Below, piece by piece: positions 1 through 9,070 of a stretch of DNA of 64,000 bases. Each line of letters opens with the position of its first letter. Position 1 is the first letter of the stretch. The notes under the pieces were generated by a model. The model was not told the DNA's origin. It saw only the letters and a list, made by a program, of their open reading frames with translations, and searched no databases. Location: NCBI GenBank assembly GCA_947259315.1, contig CAMYLR010000024.1:61226-125225 (forward strand), written 5' to 3'. Made by a program: the position numbers and the translations under genes. Source of the DNA: an uncultured Gemmatimonadales bacterium (GTDB lineage: Bacteria; Gemmatimonadota; Gemmatimonadetes; JACCXV01; JAHWKZ01).

Positions 1-834
1 CAGCAGATCCACGTGAGCGAGGCCGGCACCATTACGTTGCTCAGATACCTGCCTTACATCCAAGGTCTCGGGTTGGCGACGATCGGTTTGATCGCGTTCT
101 GGCTGATCCGGTACAACTTGCGGGTACAACGCGGACAGATCTGGGTCGCCATGGCTCGTGAGAGTGCGCACCAGCTGGGGACCCCGATTTCGTCACTGTA
201 TGGCTGGGTCGAACTCTTGCGTGCCGAGCGCAAGGCGGTCGCTCTCCCGGGAACCAGCGGTGGTCAACCGGAAGTCGACGCCGCGATGGCGCTTGACGCC
301 ATGCAACAGGATGTCGACCGGTTATCGAAGGTCGCCAACCGTTTCGAACTCATCGGCCGACAGCCACAGTTGACCCGCATCGACGTGACCGACGTGATGC
401 GCGATCTGGAACAGTACTGCCGCGCTCGGTTGCCACACCGCGGCAAATCGATCCGACTGATCACTCAGTTCGAGGTTGTGCCTCCGGTAGCCGCCAACTT
501 GACGTTGCTCGAGTGGGCGTTGGAGAACTTGGTCAAGAACGCGGTCGACGCGCTCGAGGATCGAGGCGGGGAGATCACGCTCAGAACCGCTCGCGATGTG
601 GTGAGTGAAACCGTCGAAGTCGAAGTGTCCGACGATGGGCCTGGTATTCCACGCGCGTTGCGGAAGAGGATCTTCGAAACCGGCGTGTCGACCAAGCCTC
701 AGGGCTGGGGCGTCGGGCTCTCGCTATCCCGTCGTATCGTCGAGGACTATCACGGCGGAAGCCTGGACCTGGTGACGGCGGATGATGCGCAGGGCACGAC
801 GTTCCGAATCACCCTGCCAGTGGCCAAATCGTGA
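1..834 (+). CDS. Sensor histidine kinase, 5'-truncated by window edge
   Basis: C-terminal part of a membrane-bound histidine kinase. A GTG lies at 13, but the frame is open to the first base, so the true start probably lies outside the window. A hydrophobic segment (GLATIGLIAFWLIRY) is followed by the dimerisation/phosphoacceptor box ESAHQLGTPISSLYGW, an N box (ENLVKNAVDAL), a G1 box (DDGPGIP) and a G2 box (GWGVGLSLSRR). These form an HisKA-like plus HATPase_c module that would autophosphorylate on the H-box histidine. The sensor domain is missing and no response regulator gene is adjacent, so the signal and partner are unknown. Its TGA overlaps the start of the downstream helicase gene (GTGA), so the two are probably co-transcribed. 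Confidence 0.88.
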   Translation, partial: QQIHVSEAGTITLLRYLPYIQGLGLATIGLIAFWLIRYNLRVQRGQIWVAMARESAHQLGTPISSLYGWVELLRAERKAVALPGTSGGQPEVDAAMALDAMQQDVDRLSKVANRFELIGRQPQLTRIDVTDVMRDLEQYCRARLPHRGKSIRLITQFEVVPPVAANLTLLEWALENLVKNAVDALEDRGGEITLRTARDVVSETVEVEVSDDGPGIPRALRKRIFETGVSTKPQGWGVGLSLSRRIVEDYHGGSLDLVTADDAQGTTFRITLPVAKS

Positions 835-3080
835 CCCACTCGCTACTCGAAGGACTCAACCCGACCCAGCGAGCGGCCGTCGAGCACGGACCGGGGCCGC
901 TCCTCATTCTTGCTGGTGCCGGTAGCGGCAAGACTCGCGTACTCACGCATCGCGTCGCGTACATGATCGACGCTCACGACGTCGACCCGGGCAACATCCT
1001 GGCGGTCACATTCACCAACAAGGCGGCCCAGGAGATGCGCGAACGGATCGTGCGTCTTCTGACCGCCCGCCCGGATGGCATCCAGGGCGTCTGGGTCGGA
1101 ACGTTCCACTCGGTGTGTGCGCGCGTGCTCCGCATCATCGCCGATCGCTTCGACTACCCGCGCTCGTTCACGATATACGACGGCGACGACACGCTACAGC
1201 TCATCAAGCGCGTGATGGACGGCATGAGTTGGTCGATCGGTTCTGTTGATGCCTACGGAGTTCGGCGTCGAATATCGGATGCCAAGAATCAACTGTTGTC
1301 GCCCGACGAGTACGCCGCCACCCATCGTGGACACGTTGAAGAGGCGATAGCAGAAGCGTATCGCGAATACCGCCGCGCGTTGCGAGCCAACCGGGCGTTC
1401 GACTTTGATGACTTGTTGATGGAGACTGTGGTCGCGCTACGCGATGACGAACGGCTGTTGGCCGGGTATCGCCGCAAGTTCCGGCACGTGCTGGTGGACG
1501 AGTACCAAGACACCAATCATGCCCAATACCAATTGGTTCGACTGTTGACCGCCGAGCATCGCTCGATCACCGTTGTTGGCGACGATGATCAATCGATCTA
1601 CGGGTGGAGAGGAGCGGACATCACGAACATCTTGTCGTTCGAGGACGATTACCCCGAAGCCACCGCCGTTCGACTCGAGCAGAATTACCGCTCCACCCAA
1701 ACGATCCTCGAGGCTGCCCACGCGGTCGTCGTTAAGAACCGCGAGCGCAAGGCCAAGAAACTGTGGACCGATCGCGAAGGCGGTGACCCTCTCCACGTCC
1801 GCGCCGCGGCGGATGCTGGCAGTGAGGCGAGTTGGGTGGGAAAGACGATTCGCCAGTTGGAGAGAGATGGATATCGCGCCAACGATGTCGCCGTTCTCTA
1901 CCGCACAAATGCTCAGTCGCGGGCTTTGGAAGAAGGGATGCGTCGGCGCGGGCTGCCGTACGTAATCGTCGGCGGGACACGGTTCTATGAGCGGCTCGAG
2001 ATAAAGGACGCGATCGCCTACCTGCGCGTCTTGTCGAACCCCGAGGACGACTGGTCGATGACACGTGTCTTGAGGGTGCCCAAGCGCGGAGTCGGCCCCG
2101 CCACGCTGCAGTTGCTGGAGGACGTTGCCGCCGAGCGGGGCGTACCGCTGTCGGTCGCGATCGGCGATCCGATGACGGGCCTTGGGGTCAACGCACCCAC
2201 GGTTGAGGCGCTGCGCGCCCTGGCCGACCTGCTGCGGGAGTTTCGGGCCCGTGCGGCCGAGGAGCCGGCCGGGGTTTGGGTGGCCGAGTACTTCGAGCGC
2301 GCTGGGCTCTTCGCTCACTATCGGGCGTCCAGCGACCCGCGGCGCGAGGAGCGACTCGAGAACCTCCATGAGCTGGTGGCTGGTGTGCAGACGTTTAGCG
2401 GTGAGCACGGGGAACAGGGGCGCGACCTCGGCGCGTTTCTGGAAGAGGTGAGCCTCTTGACCGATATCGATCAAGCCAACCTCAGCGGCGGCGTGGTGAC
2501 GCTCATGACGCTGCACAACGCGAAGGGGTTGGAGTTTCCGATCGTCTTTCTGACCGGATGCGAGGAGGGGCTCTTCCCGCTCGCTCGCGCCATCGACTCG
2601 CCCCGCGAGTTCGAGGAGGAGCGGAGGTTGTTTTACGTCGGCCTGACTCGCGCGAAGGACAGAGTCTTTCTGGTCTACGCCTACGAGCGATATCGCTGGG
2701 GCCAGGCCTCGGCCGGCGGGCCGTCACCCTTTTTGCTCGAGTTGCCCGAGCAGCTGATCGAGTGGGAGGAAGAGCCGCTATCCGGTTGGGGCGGTTCGTA
2801 TGGCCGGCGAGCGTCAGCGCACGATGGGACCGGGGGAGCGGCGTCGGCCTGGGAGACGCTCGCGGTTGACGATGTGGAGGCTGAAGTGACCGCCCAGGAC
2901 GTGTCGGACTTGGCGCCCGATTACCGACCCGGAGAGCGCGTCCAGCACAACGAGTTTGGCGCTGGCACGATTTTGGGAGTGAATGGCGCGGGCCGTGATC
3001 TGAAGGTCACCGTGCGTTTTGATCGTGGGGGTGAGAAGCGGCTAGTGGCTCGTTTCGCGCGACTCGAGAAGGAGTGGTGA
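831..3080 (+). CDS. pcrA: ATP-dependent 3'-5' DNA helicase, UvrD/PcrA family
   Basis: A 749-aa superfamily 1 helicase, the usual length for PcrA/UvrD, acting in DNA repair and in clearing proteins from DNA. Visible motifs in order are the Walker A motif GAGSGKT (about residues 29-35), motif II VDEYQDT, motif III GDDDQSIYGWRGA, motif IV QNYRST, motif V TLMTLHNAKGLEFP and motif VI LFYVGLTRAKD. The C terminus carries the PcrA-type Tudor-like domain (GERVQHNEFGAGTIL), which in this family contacts RNA polymerase. Start GTG at 831 overlaps the kinase stop. PcrA versus UvrD naming is arbitrary here; the C-terminal domain favours PcrA. Confidence 0.95.
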   Translation: MTHSLLEGLNPTQRAAVEHGPGPLLILAGAGSGKTRVLTHRVAYMIDAHDVDPGNILAVTFTNKAAQEMRERIVRLLTARPDGIQGVWVGTFHSVCARVLRIIADRFDYPRSFTIYDGDDTLQLIKRVMDGMSWSIGSVDAYGVRRRISDAKNQLLSPDEYAATHRGHVEEAIAEAYREYRRALRANRAFDFDDLLMETVVALRDDERLLAGYRRKFRHVLVDEYQDTNHAQYQLVRLLTAEHRSITVVGDDDQSIYGWRGADITNILSFEDDYPEATAVRLEQNYRSTQTILEAAHAVVVKNRERKAKKLWTDREGGDPLHVRAAADAGSEASWVGKTIRQLERDGYRANDVAVLYRTNAQSRALEEGMRRRGLPYVIVGGTRFYERLEIKDAIAYLRVLSNPEDDWSMTRVLRVPKRGVGPATLQLLEDVAAERGVPLSVAIGDPMTGLGVNAPTVEALRALADLLREFRARAAEEPAGVWVAEYFERAGLFAHYRASSDPRREERLENLHELVAGVQTFSGEHGEQGRDLGAFLEEVSLLTDIDQANLSGGVVTLMTLHNAKGLEFPIVFLTGCEEGLFPLARAIDSPREFEEERRLFYVGLTRAKDRVFLVYAYERYRWGQASAGGPSPFLLELPEQLIEWEEEPLSGWGGSYGRRASAHDGTGGAASAWETLAVDDVEAEVTAQDVSDLAPDYRPGERVQHNEFGAGTILGVNGAGRDLKVTVRFDRGGEKRLVARFARLEKEW

Positions 3081-3184
3081 GCGTCCACCGGGCGATCCAC
3101 GAGGGGAAAGGGCACTCTGCAAGCGAGTCGAAGGTATGAGGCTTGGAGCCGCGCGCACCGATGTCCCGGTACGGAGAACCCCCC

Positions 3185-3213
3185 TTGAAACGGCTTGGAT
3201 ATTGCAGGATAAT
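3185..3213 (+). promoter_or_regulatory. Promoter for the 3259 gene
   Basis: TTGAAA at 3185-3190, 17 bp spacer, GATAAT at 3208-3213. Each box matches the housekeeping consensus at 5 of 6 positions. The expected transcription start near 3220 leaves a leader of about 39 nt. It lies in the 178-nt gap after pcrA, which otherwise holds nothing I recognise. Confidence 0.65.
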
Positions 3214-3258
3214 CGGGGAGCGTTAACGTCGATATTCTCAAACTAGGGCCCTGTCCAA

Positions 3259-3942
3259 ATGACCGCTAAGCATGCCATTTGCACCCTTTTGGGTGCCTTT
3301 CTTTTCGGTATCGGCGTCGTCGATGCGTTCGCCCAATCGGGCTCGACCCACAACACAGCCCCGGCGGCGAGCGCCAAGATCATCGGCACCGTGTTCGACA
3401 GCGAAAGTCGCGAGCCGCTGATCGGCGGCATGGTGATGATCGACGGTACCGGACTGGGCAACGTGACCAACAACGACGGCTACTACTTCATCACCGATGT
3501 ACCGAGCGGTGTGGTTACGATTCGGGCCGAGTACCTCGGCTACGCTTCGATCTCACGAGAGCTCGAGATTCCGTCCGGAGAGACGCTGACCGTCGACTTT
3601 GGCTTGCCCAGCGAGGTCGTGCTCGCCGATGCGATCCTAGCGGTGGTCGAGCGCGAGCCGATCCCGATCAGCGAGAACATCGACAAGTCGTACACGATGA
3701 CCTCAGAGATCCAAGTCAACGTGCCGGATGCACTGCCAGAGGAGACGTGTCGCGCACCGGTGATCGTGCATGGCTCGTACATCGTGAACGGAAAGTGGCA
3801 GATGCAAGCCACAGTCGGGCAGCTCATATGTGGCAATCAGCGCATCGAGTGCCGCCCGGTGGTCGTCTATCAACCCCTCGATGGTAGCGATCCCACAGTC
3901 GTCACCGAGGCGACCGAAGCACCGACCGGCGAGCCCCGGTAA
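3259..3942 (+). CDS. Secreted carboxypeptidase-regulatory-like domain protein, TonB-receptor N-domain paralogue
   Basis: 227 aa with a signal peptide (hydrophobic stretch ending DAFAQS) followed by a CarboxypepD_reg-like beta-sandwich of about 85 residues (IIGTVFDSESREPLIGG through VDFGLPSEV). Line-by-line comparison shows it is clearly related to the N-terminal domain of the TonB receptor at 50489. Both share GNVxNxDGYYFI, a YLGY segment, TVDFxL and VxEREP. Here the plug and barrel are absent; instead there is a tail of about 75 residues with three cysteines. Function is unknown. It could be a remnant of a receptor gene or a free periplasmic/outer-membrane accessory domain. It is monocistronic with its own promoter. 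Confidence 0.8.
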   Translation: MTAKHAICTLLGAFLFGIGVVDAFAQSGSTHNTAPAASAKIIGTVFDSESREPLIGGMVMIDGTGLGNVTNNDGYYFITDVPSGVVTIRAEYLGYASISRELEIPSGETLTVDFGLPSEVVLADAILAVVEREPIPISENIDKSYTMTSEIQVNVPDALPEETCRAPVIVHGSYIVNGKWQMQATVGQLICGNQRIECRPVVVYQPLDGSDPTVVTEATEAPTGEPR

Positions 3943-3976
3943 TCAACCCACAAATCAGCTCTAGCTAGCCAGCGCG

Positions 3977-4005
3977 CTGCCAGCCGCGGTGGGGGCCTGT
4001 ATCTT
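3977..4005 (+). promoter_or_regulatory. Candidate promoter for gatCAB
   Basis: CTGCCA at 3977-3982, 17 bp, TATCTT at 4000-4005, each matching 4 of 6 consensus positions. The -10 box ends 10 nt before the gatC ATG, so the leader would be only about 4 nt. Confidence 0.45.
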
Positions 4006-4015
4006 GGCGTCTGCC

Positions 4016-4294
4016 ATGAAGATCACACCTGAAGAGGTACGTCATATAGCGCGCCTGGTGCGGCTCGAGCTAACCGCCGATGAAGTCACTCGGTTTCAGG
4101 TCGAGTTGTCGCAGATCTTGGACTACGTGGCCCAGCTGGAGGACATCGAAAGCGGTGTATCGGCTGAGCCACCACGTCCCGATCAACCGCTGCGACAGGA
4201 TGTCGTCGAGCCCTGCGCCGATCCGTCAGCGCTGCATCGCCAGGCGCCCGATTTCGTGGATGGTCTGTTCCGCGTCCCGAGGGTCGTCGAATGA
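4016..4294 (+). CDS. gatC: Asp-tRNA(Asn)/Glu-tRNA(Gln) amidotransferase subunit C
   Basis: 92-aa GatC, the small subunit that stabilises the GatA-GatB interface. It has the typical N terminus (MKITPEEVRHIARLVRLEL), the QLSQILDYV-like helix and the family-typical C-terminal end (FVDGLFRVPRVVE). I chose the ATG at 4016 because the family starts there; a GTG 27 nt upstream would add residues not seen in GatC. It overlaps gatA by ATGA and heads the gatC-gatA-gatB operon. Confidence 0.93.
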   Translation: MKITPEEVRHIARLVRLELTADEVTRFQVELSQILDYVAQLEDIESGVSAEPPRPDQPLRQDVVEPCADPSALHRQAPDFVDGLFRVPRVVE

Positions 4295-5724
4295 CCCCCA
4301 CCGTTTCTGCGACCGCGATCTCGGGCGACGTCGGGAGCGGTGAAACGAGCGCAGTCGACGTCGTCGATGCTGCTTTACAGCGCGTGGCAACCCTCGACCT
4401 GAACGCTTTTCTTTCGGTGCGTACCGAAGCGGCGCAGACCGAAGCTGCGGAAGTCGATCGTCGAGTCGCCGAAGGCGAATCGCTGGCGCTGGCTGGCGTG
4501 CCGATCGCCGTAAAAGACAACATCGCGTTGAAGGATGGCCCGACCACTTGTGGCTCGCGTCTTCTGGAGCCGTACGTCTCTCCGTATGACGCCACCGTAG
4601 TGACGCGCCTCAAAGCGGCAGGTGCGGTCGTCGTTGGCAAGACGAACCTGGACGAGTTCGCAATGGGATCGTCGACCGAGAACTCGGCGTACGGACCGAC
4701 TTGTAATCCACACGATCGGGATCGCGTGGCGGGTGGTTCATCGGGTGGGTCGGCGGCCGCCGTCGCAGCGGGGGCGGTTCCCGTCGCGCTGGGCAGCTCG
4801 ACCGGTGGCTCGGTGCGACAGCCGGCGGCGTTCTGCGGGGTCGTCGGCATCAAACCGACGTACGGACGCGTCTCGCGTTACGGGTTGGTCGCGTTTGGAT
4901 CGAGCTTCGACCAGATAGGAACGTTAGCGACGTCAGTCGAGGACGCGGCCCAGCTACTGGAAGTCGTGGCCGGTTCGGATCCGTCGGACGCCACCACGCG
5001 TCCCGAGCCGGTTGGAGAACTAGCCGCCGGTATCGACGATTGGGAGCCGCGCGGGGCTCGAATCGGGTGGCCCAAGGAGTACTTTGCCGCCGGATTGGAC
5101 TCGAAGATCCGTCGCGCGTGCGAAACAGCGCTCGAACGACTGGCGGCTGGTGGTGCGGAGATCGTCGAGGTGTCACTGCCGCACTCAGACTACGGCATCG
5201 CGGCCTATTACATCGTCGCCATCGCCGAGGCGTCGTCGAACCTGGCTCGGTACGACGGCGTGCGGTATGGCTTTCGGGCACCAGCCGACGACCTGCAGTC
5301 GATGTACTTCCGCACTCGGGCCGCGTTTGGCGCCGAGGTCAAGCGCCGCATAATGCTCGGTACCTATGTGTTATCGGCCGGGTACTACGAGGCGTTCTAC
5401 AGCAAGGGCACGGCGGTGCGCGCTCGGATCAGGTCCGATTTCGATGCTGCGTGGGAACAGGTCGATGCGCTGCTCGCACCGACGACACCGACGCCAGCGT
5501 TCAGGATCGGCGCGAAGATCGAGGATCCGCTCGAGATGTACTTGAACGATATCTACACCGTTAGCGCCAACTTGGCGGGGGTACCAGCGATCTCTATCCC
5601 ATACGGGGCGATCGATGGATTACCGATCGGCGTACAGCTCATGGGGCCACCGCTGAGTGAGCGCCGGTTGTTCGAGGTCGCTCGATTCCTCGAGCGCGAC
5701 GTCGGTTCTGGATCGAGCCCGTGA
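4291..5724 (+). CDS. gatA: Asp-tRNA(Asn)/Glu-tRNA(Gln) amidotransferase subunit A
   Basis: 477-aa amidase-signature enzyme that hydrolyses glutamine and supplies ammonia to GatB. The Ser-cisSer-Lys catalytic triad is readable: Lys in GVPIAVKDN (about residue 74), a glycine/serine-rich segment GGSSGGSAAA, and the nucleophile region GSSTGGSVRQPAAFCG. The length is normal. It overlaps gatC at its start and gatB at its end, as expected for a heterotrimer translated in coupled fashion. Presence of the full GatCAB set implies at least one of Gln-tRNA or Asn-tRNA is made by transamidation. Confidence 0.96.
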   Translation: MTPTVSATAISGDVGSGETSAVDVVDAALQRVATLDLNAFLSVRTEAAQTEAAEVDRRVAEGESLALAGVPIAVKDNIALKDGPTTCGSRLLEPYVSPYDATVVTRLKAAGAVVVGKTNLDEFAMGSSTENSAYGPTCNPHDRDRVAGGSSGGSAAAVAAGAVPVALGSSTGGSVRQPAAFCGVVGIKPTYGRVSRYGLVAFGSSFDQIGTLATSVEDAAQLLEVVAGSDPSDATTRPEPVGELAAGIDDWEPRGARIGWPKEYFAAGLDSKIRRACETALERLAAGGAEIVEVSLPHSDYGIAAYYIVAIAEASSNLARYDGVRYGFRAPADDLQSMYFRTRAAFGAEVKRRIMLGTYVLSAGYYEAFYSKGTAVRARIRSDFDAAWEQVDALLAPTTPTPAFRIGAKIEDPLEMYLNDIYTVSANLAGVPAISIPYGAIDGLPIGVQLMGPPLSERRLFEVARFLERDVGSGSSP

Positions 5725-7190
5725 AGGCGGCTGAGCTGGACTTGGTGCTCGACCGCTACGAGCCGGTGATCGGCCTGGAGGTGCACGCCCAACTCAAGAC
5801 CGCGAGCAAGATCTTCTGTGGGTGCGCGACGACGTACGGGGCGCCGCCCAACACTCAGGTTTGCCCCGTATGTTTGGGCTATCCAGGTGTTCTGCCGGTC
5901 CTGAACGCTGGTGCCGTTGAGTTGGCGATTACCGCCGCGCTGGCGCTCGGCTGTGTCGTGCACGAGACATCGCTCTTCGCTCGCAAGCACTACTTCTACC
6001 CCGATCTTCCGAAGGGGTACCAGATCTCGCAGTTCGATCGACCGTTGGCGACCGGCGGCTCGCTGGCGATCGTGCTCGATGACGATACGGAAAAGTCGAT
6101 CGGCATCACCAGGGTTCACCTCGAAGAAGACGCCGGTAAGTCGACGCACACCGGGTCGGGCACGTTGGTCGATTTCAATCGTTGCGGAACCCCTTTGATC
6201 GAGATCGTGAGCGAGCCCGATCTGCGGAGCCCGCGCGAGGCGTACTTGTATCTACGGTGTCTCAAGCAAGTCCTCGAGTATCTCGAGGTATCCGATTGCA
6301 ACATGGAGGAGGGCAGCCTGAGGTGTGACGCCAACGTATCGCTTCGCCCGGTGGGGAGGTCTGAGTTTGGCACCAAGACCGAGGTCAAGAACGTCAACTC
6401 GTTCCGCTATGTAGAGGATGCGCTGATGTTTGAGATCGAGCGTCAGGCAGGGCTGTTGGAAGCCGGCGAGCAGGTCGTTCACGAGACGCGCCTCTGGGAT
6501 AGTGGGCGCGGGGAGGCTCGACCGATGCGCTCCAAGGAGGAGTCACACGACTACCGCTACTTCCCCGAGCCCGACCTCGAGTCTTTGGCGGTTGACGCCG
6601 CGATGAGCGAAGGGATTCGGTCAAGATTGCCGGAGATGCCCCGGGTCCGCGCCGCCAGGTTGGTATCCGAACACGGGCTGCCAGCGTACGACGCCGAGGT
6701 GCTGACGGCGACCCGCGCGCTTGCCGATTACTACGAGGCGGCAGTCGAGCTATTCAATGAACCCAAAGAAGTATCGAATTGGGTCATGGGAGAGGTCTTG
6801 CGGCTGGCCAACGAGCGCGGTCAATCGGTTCGGCTCGAGCCGACCCCACAGCCAATTGCGCCCACAGATCTGGCGCGACTCCTCGAGAACAAACAAGAAG
6901 GGAGGATCTCAGGCAGTGCGGCCAAGGAAGTCTTAGCGATCATGGTCGACGAAGGCGGCGGTGATCCTCTTGCCATTATCGAAGACCGCGGCCTCGAGCA
7001 GATCTCCGACGCGACCGCGCTGGAAACCGAGATCGAAGCCGTGATCGAGGCTCACCCCGATGAGGTCGAAGCCTACCGCGGAGGCAAGGCGGGGTTGCTG
7101 GGTTTCTTTGTAGGTCAGGTGATGAAACGGACCAAGGGCCAAGCGAACCCCGAGCTGGTCAACAAGATCCTGCGTGAAAAGCTAGGCTAG
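5721..7190 (+). CDS. gatB: Asp-tRNA(Asn)/Glu-tRNA(Gln) amidotransferase subunit B
   Basis: 489-aa GatB, the kinase/transamidase subunit that activates misacylated tRNA and accepts ammonia from GatA. Signature stretches include YEPVIGLEVHAQL, a zinc-site-like CGC plus CPVCLG pair, and LPKGYQISQFD. The C-terminal YqeY-like tail domain ends in NKILREKLG. GTG start at 5721 overlaps gatA. Its stop overlaps the 3' end of the convergent gene at 7182 by 9 nt. Confidence 0.96.
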   Translation: MKAAELDLVLDRYEPVIGLEVHAQLKTASKIFCGCATTYGAPPNTQVCPVCLGYPGVLPVLNAGAVELAITAALALGCVVHETSLFARKHYFYPDLPKGYQISQFDRPLATGGSLAIVLDDDTEKSIGITRVHLEEDAGKSTHTGSGTLVDFNRCGTPLIEIVSEPDLRSPREAYLYLRCLKQVLEYLEVSDCNMEEGSLRCDANVSLRPVGRSEFGTKTEVKNVNSFRYVEDALMFEIERQAGLLEAGEQVVHETRLWDSGRGEARPMRSKEESHDYRYFPEPDLESLAVDAAMSEGIRSRLPEMPRVRAARLVSEHGLPAYDAEVLTATRALADYYEAAVELFNEPKEVSNWVMGEVLRLANERGQSVRLEPTPQPIAPTDLARLLENKQEGRISGSAAKEVLAIMVDEGGGDPLAIIEDRGLEQISDATALETEIEAVIEAHPDEVEAYRGGKAGLLGFFVGQVMKRTKGQANPELVNKILREKLG

Positions 7191-8201
7191 CGAGTAAGCG
7201 AACGCTGACCAGAAACGGTCGATGTCACTGGCATCGAGACCGCTCGCTGACGATGCGGGCCACGGCGGCTCGGGGAAATGCTCTTCGACGCGACGCTCTA
7301 TCATTGCCTGCGTCTTGGCGCGGTTTGCGAAGAACCGGGTTGCGTCGTTCAGGGTTAGCGTCGAGATCGGTGCGTTGGCCAGATCGCGCGTCGTCTCACG
7401 GCGCGCGGCGCGAAAGTGTCCGCGCCGCAACCGCTTCGCCAGAGCCAATCGCTCGCGTCCGATCGGATCGAGTTGCTGTGACAAGCTCGATCCGCCCAAC
7501 GTCAGAAGGTCCCGCACGTAGGCAAGCGTCAGCTCGATATGCCGATCCACGGTTTCTGGGGCCAGCCCCCACCGCGAACCATCCGCCATCCGGATCCACA
7601 AGCTGTTCCAGCGATCGCGATTGGAGAGATGGATAATGTGCTGGAAGATCCGCTTGTTGGTTTGAAACGAGAAGAACGGTTGGGTTAGCACCTGTTCGAG
7701 CAGCGCGTCGGGCTCGGTGTGATCATCGGTCACGATCTCACGCGCCAGACGTAGGTACTCGTCCCCGAGGTGTGTGTCGAAGCGGTACTCCCAATACGTG
7801 TGGCCGAGCTTCTTGACGTGCGGGGTCGATACCAGCTGCCGGGGGACAAAAACGTTGTGGGCGATTGTGTCCGCCGCCAGATGGCTCAGGTAGCCCAGTC
7901 CGAACGCCTGCAATTCGGGTGTGTCGGCTTCTTCGAGGACCTCGAAACCGACCGCCCAGTTGTGACAGTGGCGGTTGTACTCGGCGTACTCCTTGGCCTG
8001 GGTGATGTCGGCCGAGAGGTTGCCGTACAGAAACCGTTGTGGATGGGCCGACAACAGTTCACGCACAAGCGGTGGCAAAAGCGCCAAATCACCGAGAATC
8101 TGGGACCCCAGGAAGGCGTGCGTCGGTGGGCCCCAAGCCCATGCCGCCTCAGGGGTAACGAGCAGCAGCAGCAGGGCGATCGTTAGGATCGCAGCGACCA
8201 T
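7182..8201 (-). CDS. Zinc-dependent phospholipase C family protein
   Basis: 339-aa secreted or membrane-anchored protein with an N-terminal hydrophobic signal containing a run of leucines encoded by AGC repeats. Mature-region motifs fit the zinc-dependent phospholipase C-like family: WGPPTHAFLG, RHCHNWAVG and YLSHLAADTIAHNVFVP supply histidines and an aspartate spaced as metal ligands. Substrate is not deducible; many bacterial members have no shown lipase activity. It is the last gene of a three-gene minus-strand set with the YtxH-like and DUF948-like genes, only 4 nt after the former. Confidence 0.8.
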   Translation of the reverse strand: MVAAILTIALLLLLVTPEAAWAWGPPTHAFLGSQILGDLALLPPLVRELLSAHPQRFLYGNLSADITQAKEYAEYNRHCHNWAVGFEVLEEADTPELQAFGLGYLSHLAADTIAHNVFVPRQLVSTPHVKKLGHTYWEYRFDTHLGDEYLRLAREIVTDDHTEPDALLEQVLTQPFFSFQTNKRIFQHIIHLSNRDRWNSLWIRMADGSRWGLAPETVDRHIELTLAYVRDLLTLGGSSLSQQLDPIGRERLALAKRLRRGHFRAARRETTRDLANAPISTLTLNDATRFFANRAKTQAMIERRVEEHFPEPPWPASSASGLDASDIDRFWSAFAYSLA

Positions 8202-8205
8202 CGAG

Positions 8206-8583
8206 TTAGTGGAAGAGTTTCCGCTTTCTTTTCTTGGTCAATCTGCGCTCCATGTCGTGGAGCTCTTCGGCGACCGTCTTCCGGATCGATCGCATGCCGT
8301 CCTCGACGACTGCCGAGAGTTCCTCGCTCAGCGTCCCGAAACGATCCTCGGCCTCACCCAGCCACTCCTCGCCTGCTTCACGGGCCAACTGACTGGCCTC
8401 GTCGAGGTGTTTGCGGGCGTCCTTCTTGAGACGCTTGCCCTGCTTGTTGACCCGCTTGCGCACGTCTTTCGCAGTTTTCCGACGTGGACGTGGCGTCACG
8501 AGCATGATGATTCCGGCTCCGAACAAGGCGCCGAGTATGAATGCCGCGCCAAAATCGATGGCGCTCGTATCACGATCGTTCAT
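8206..8583 (-). CDS. YtxH-like membrane-anchored helical protein
   Basis: 125 aa: one N-terminal membrane segment (GAAFILGALFGAGIIMLV) followed by a basic stretch and a long helical, charged tail. This is the arrangement of YtxH/general-stress membrane proteins. No catalytic motif is visible. The start is well supported by AGGAGAA upstream on the minus strand. It lies between the DUF948-like gene and the phospholipase-like gene, probably one transcript. Confidence 0.75.
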   Translation of the reverse strand: MNDRDTSAIDFGAAFILGALFGAGIIMLVTPRPRRKTAKDVRKRVNKQGKRLKKDARKHLDEASQLAREAGEEWLGEAEDRFGTLSEELSAVVEDGMRSIRKTVAEELHDMERRLTKKRKRKLFH

Positions 8584-8641
8584 CGGTTCTCCTAGCTAGC
8601 GGCCCGGTTTTGTTGATAACACATCGTACGACAATGACGCA

Positions 8642-9031
8642 TCACAAGTAACGCGACAGAAAACGACGCGCTCCCGACAGCGTCGCCACTGACTTGAGCA
8701 GCGGTTGCTGAATCTCGTCCTGGACTACTTCGATCAATGAGGCCAGATCATCGATGCGAGAGCTCACGCGATCGACTGAGGAACCCATCCGATTGACCTC
8801 GCGCTTGGCGGTCGACGTCATCTCCTGGAGGTCGTCGGCCATCGACTGCGCGCTGAAGAGGATCGGGTCCATCTTGACCCGTACCTCATCGACGGTTCCC
8901 TGCAAGCGCTTGGCGGACCGCTTGATGTCCAGCGCTACCGGGATCCCGACGAAGATCAGGAGCAGGGTTAGCACCAGGAAGAACGAAGCGATGATCCAGA
9001 GCGCGATCGTGTTCCAGAGGGCGTACTCCAT
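8642..9031 (-). CDS. DUF948-like membrane protein
   Basis: 129 aa from the ATG at 9031. One strong N-terminal membrane helix (IIASFFLVLTLLLIFVGIPVAL) is followed by a predicted coiled coil with repeated small/acidic positions, as in DUF948 proteins. I prefer 9031 to the TTG at 9043 because an A/T-rich -10-like TATATT (9042-9047, minus) would lie 10 nt upstream of this ATG and would overlap the TTG. Role unknown, probably envelope related. It is transcribed divergently from clpB. Confidence 0.7.
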   Translation of the reverse strand: MEYALWNTIALWIIASFFLVLTLLLIFVGIPVALDIKRSAKRLQGTVDEVRVKMDPILFSAQSMADDLQEMTSTAKREVNRMGSSVDRVSSRIDDLASLIEVVQDEIQQPLLKSVATLSGARRFLSRYL

Positions 9032-9070
9032 GCAGCTGATCAATATACAAGGTCGATGCCAAAATCGCGC

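Noticed and set aside
1437-2516. 359-codon minus-strand frame opposite pcrA
   Set aside because: Antisense of a helicase with all motifs intact; no motifs of its own.
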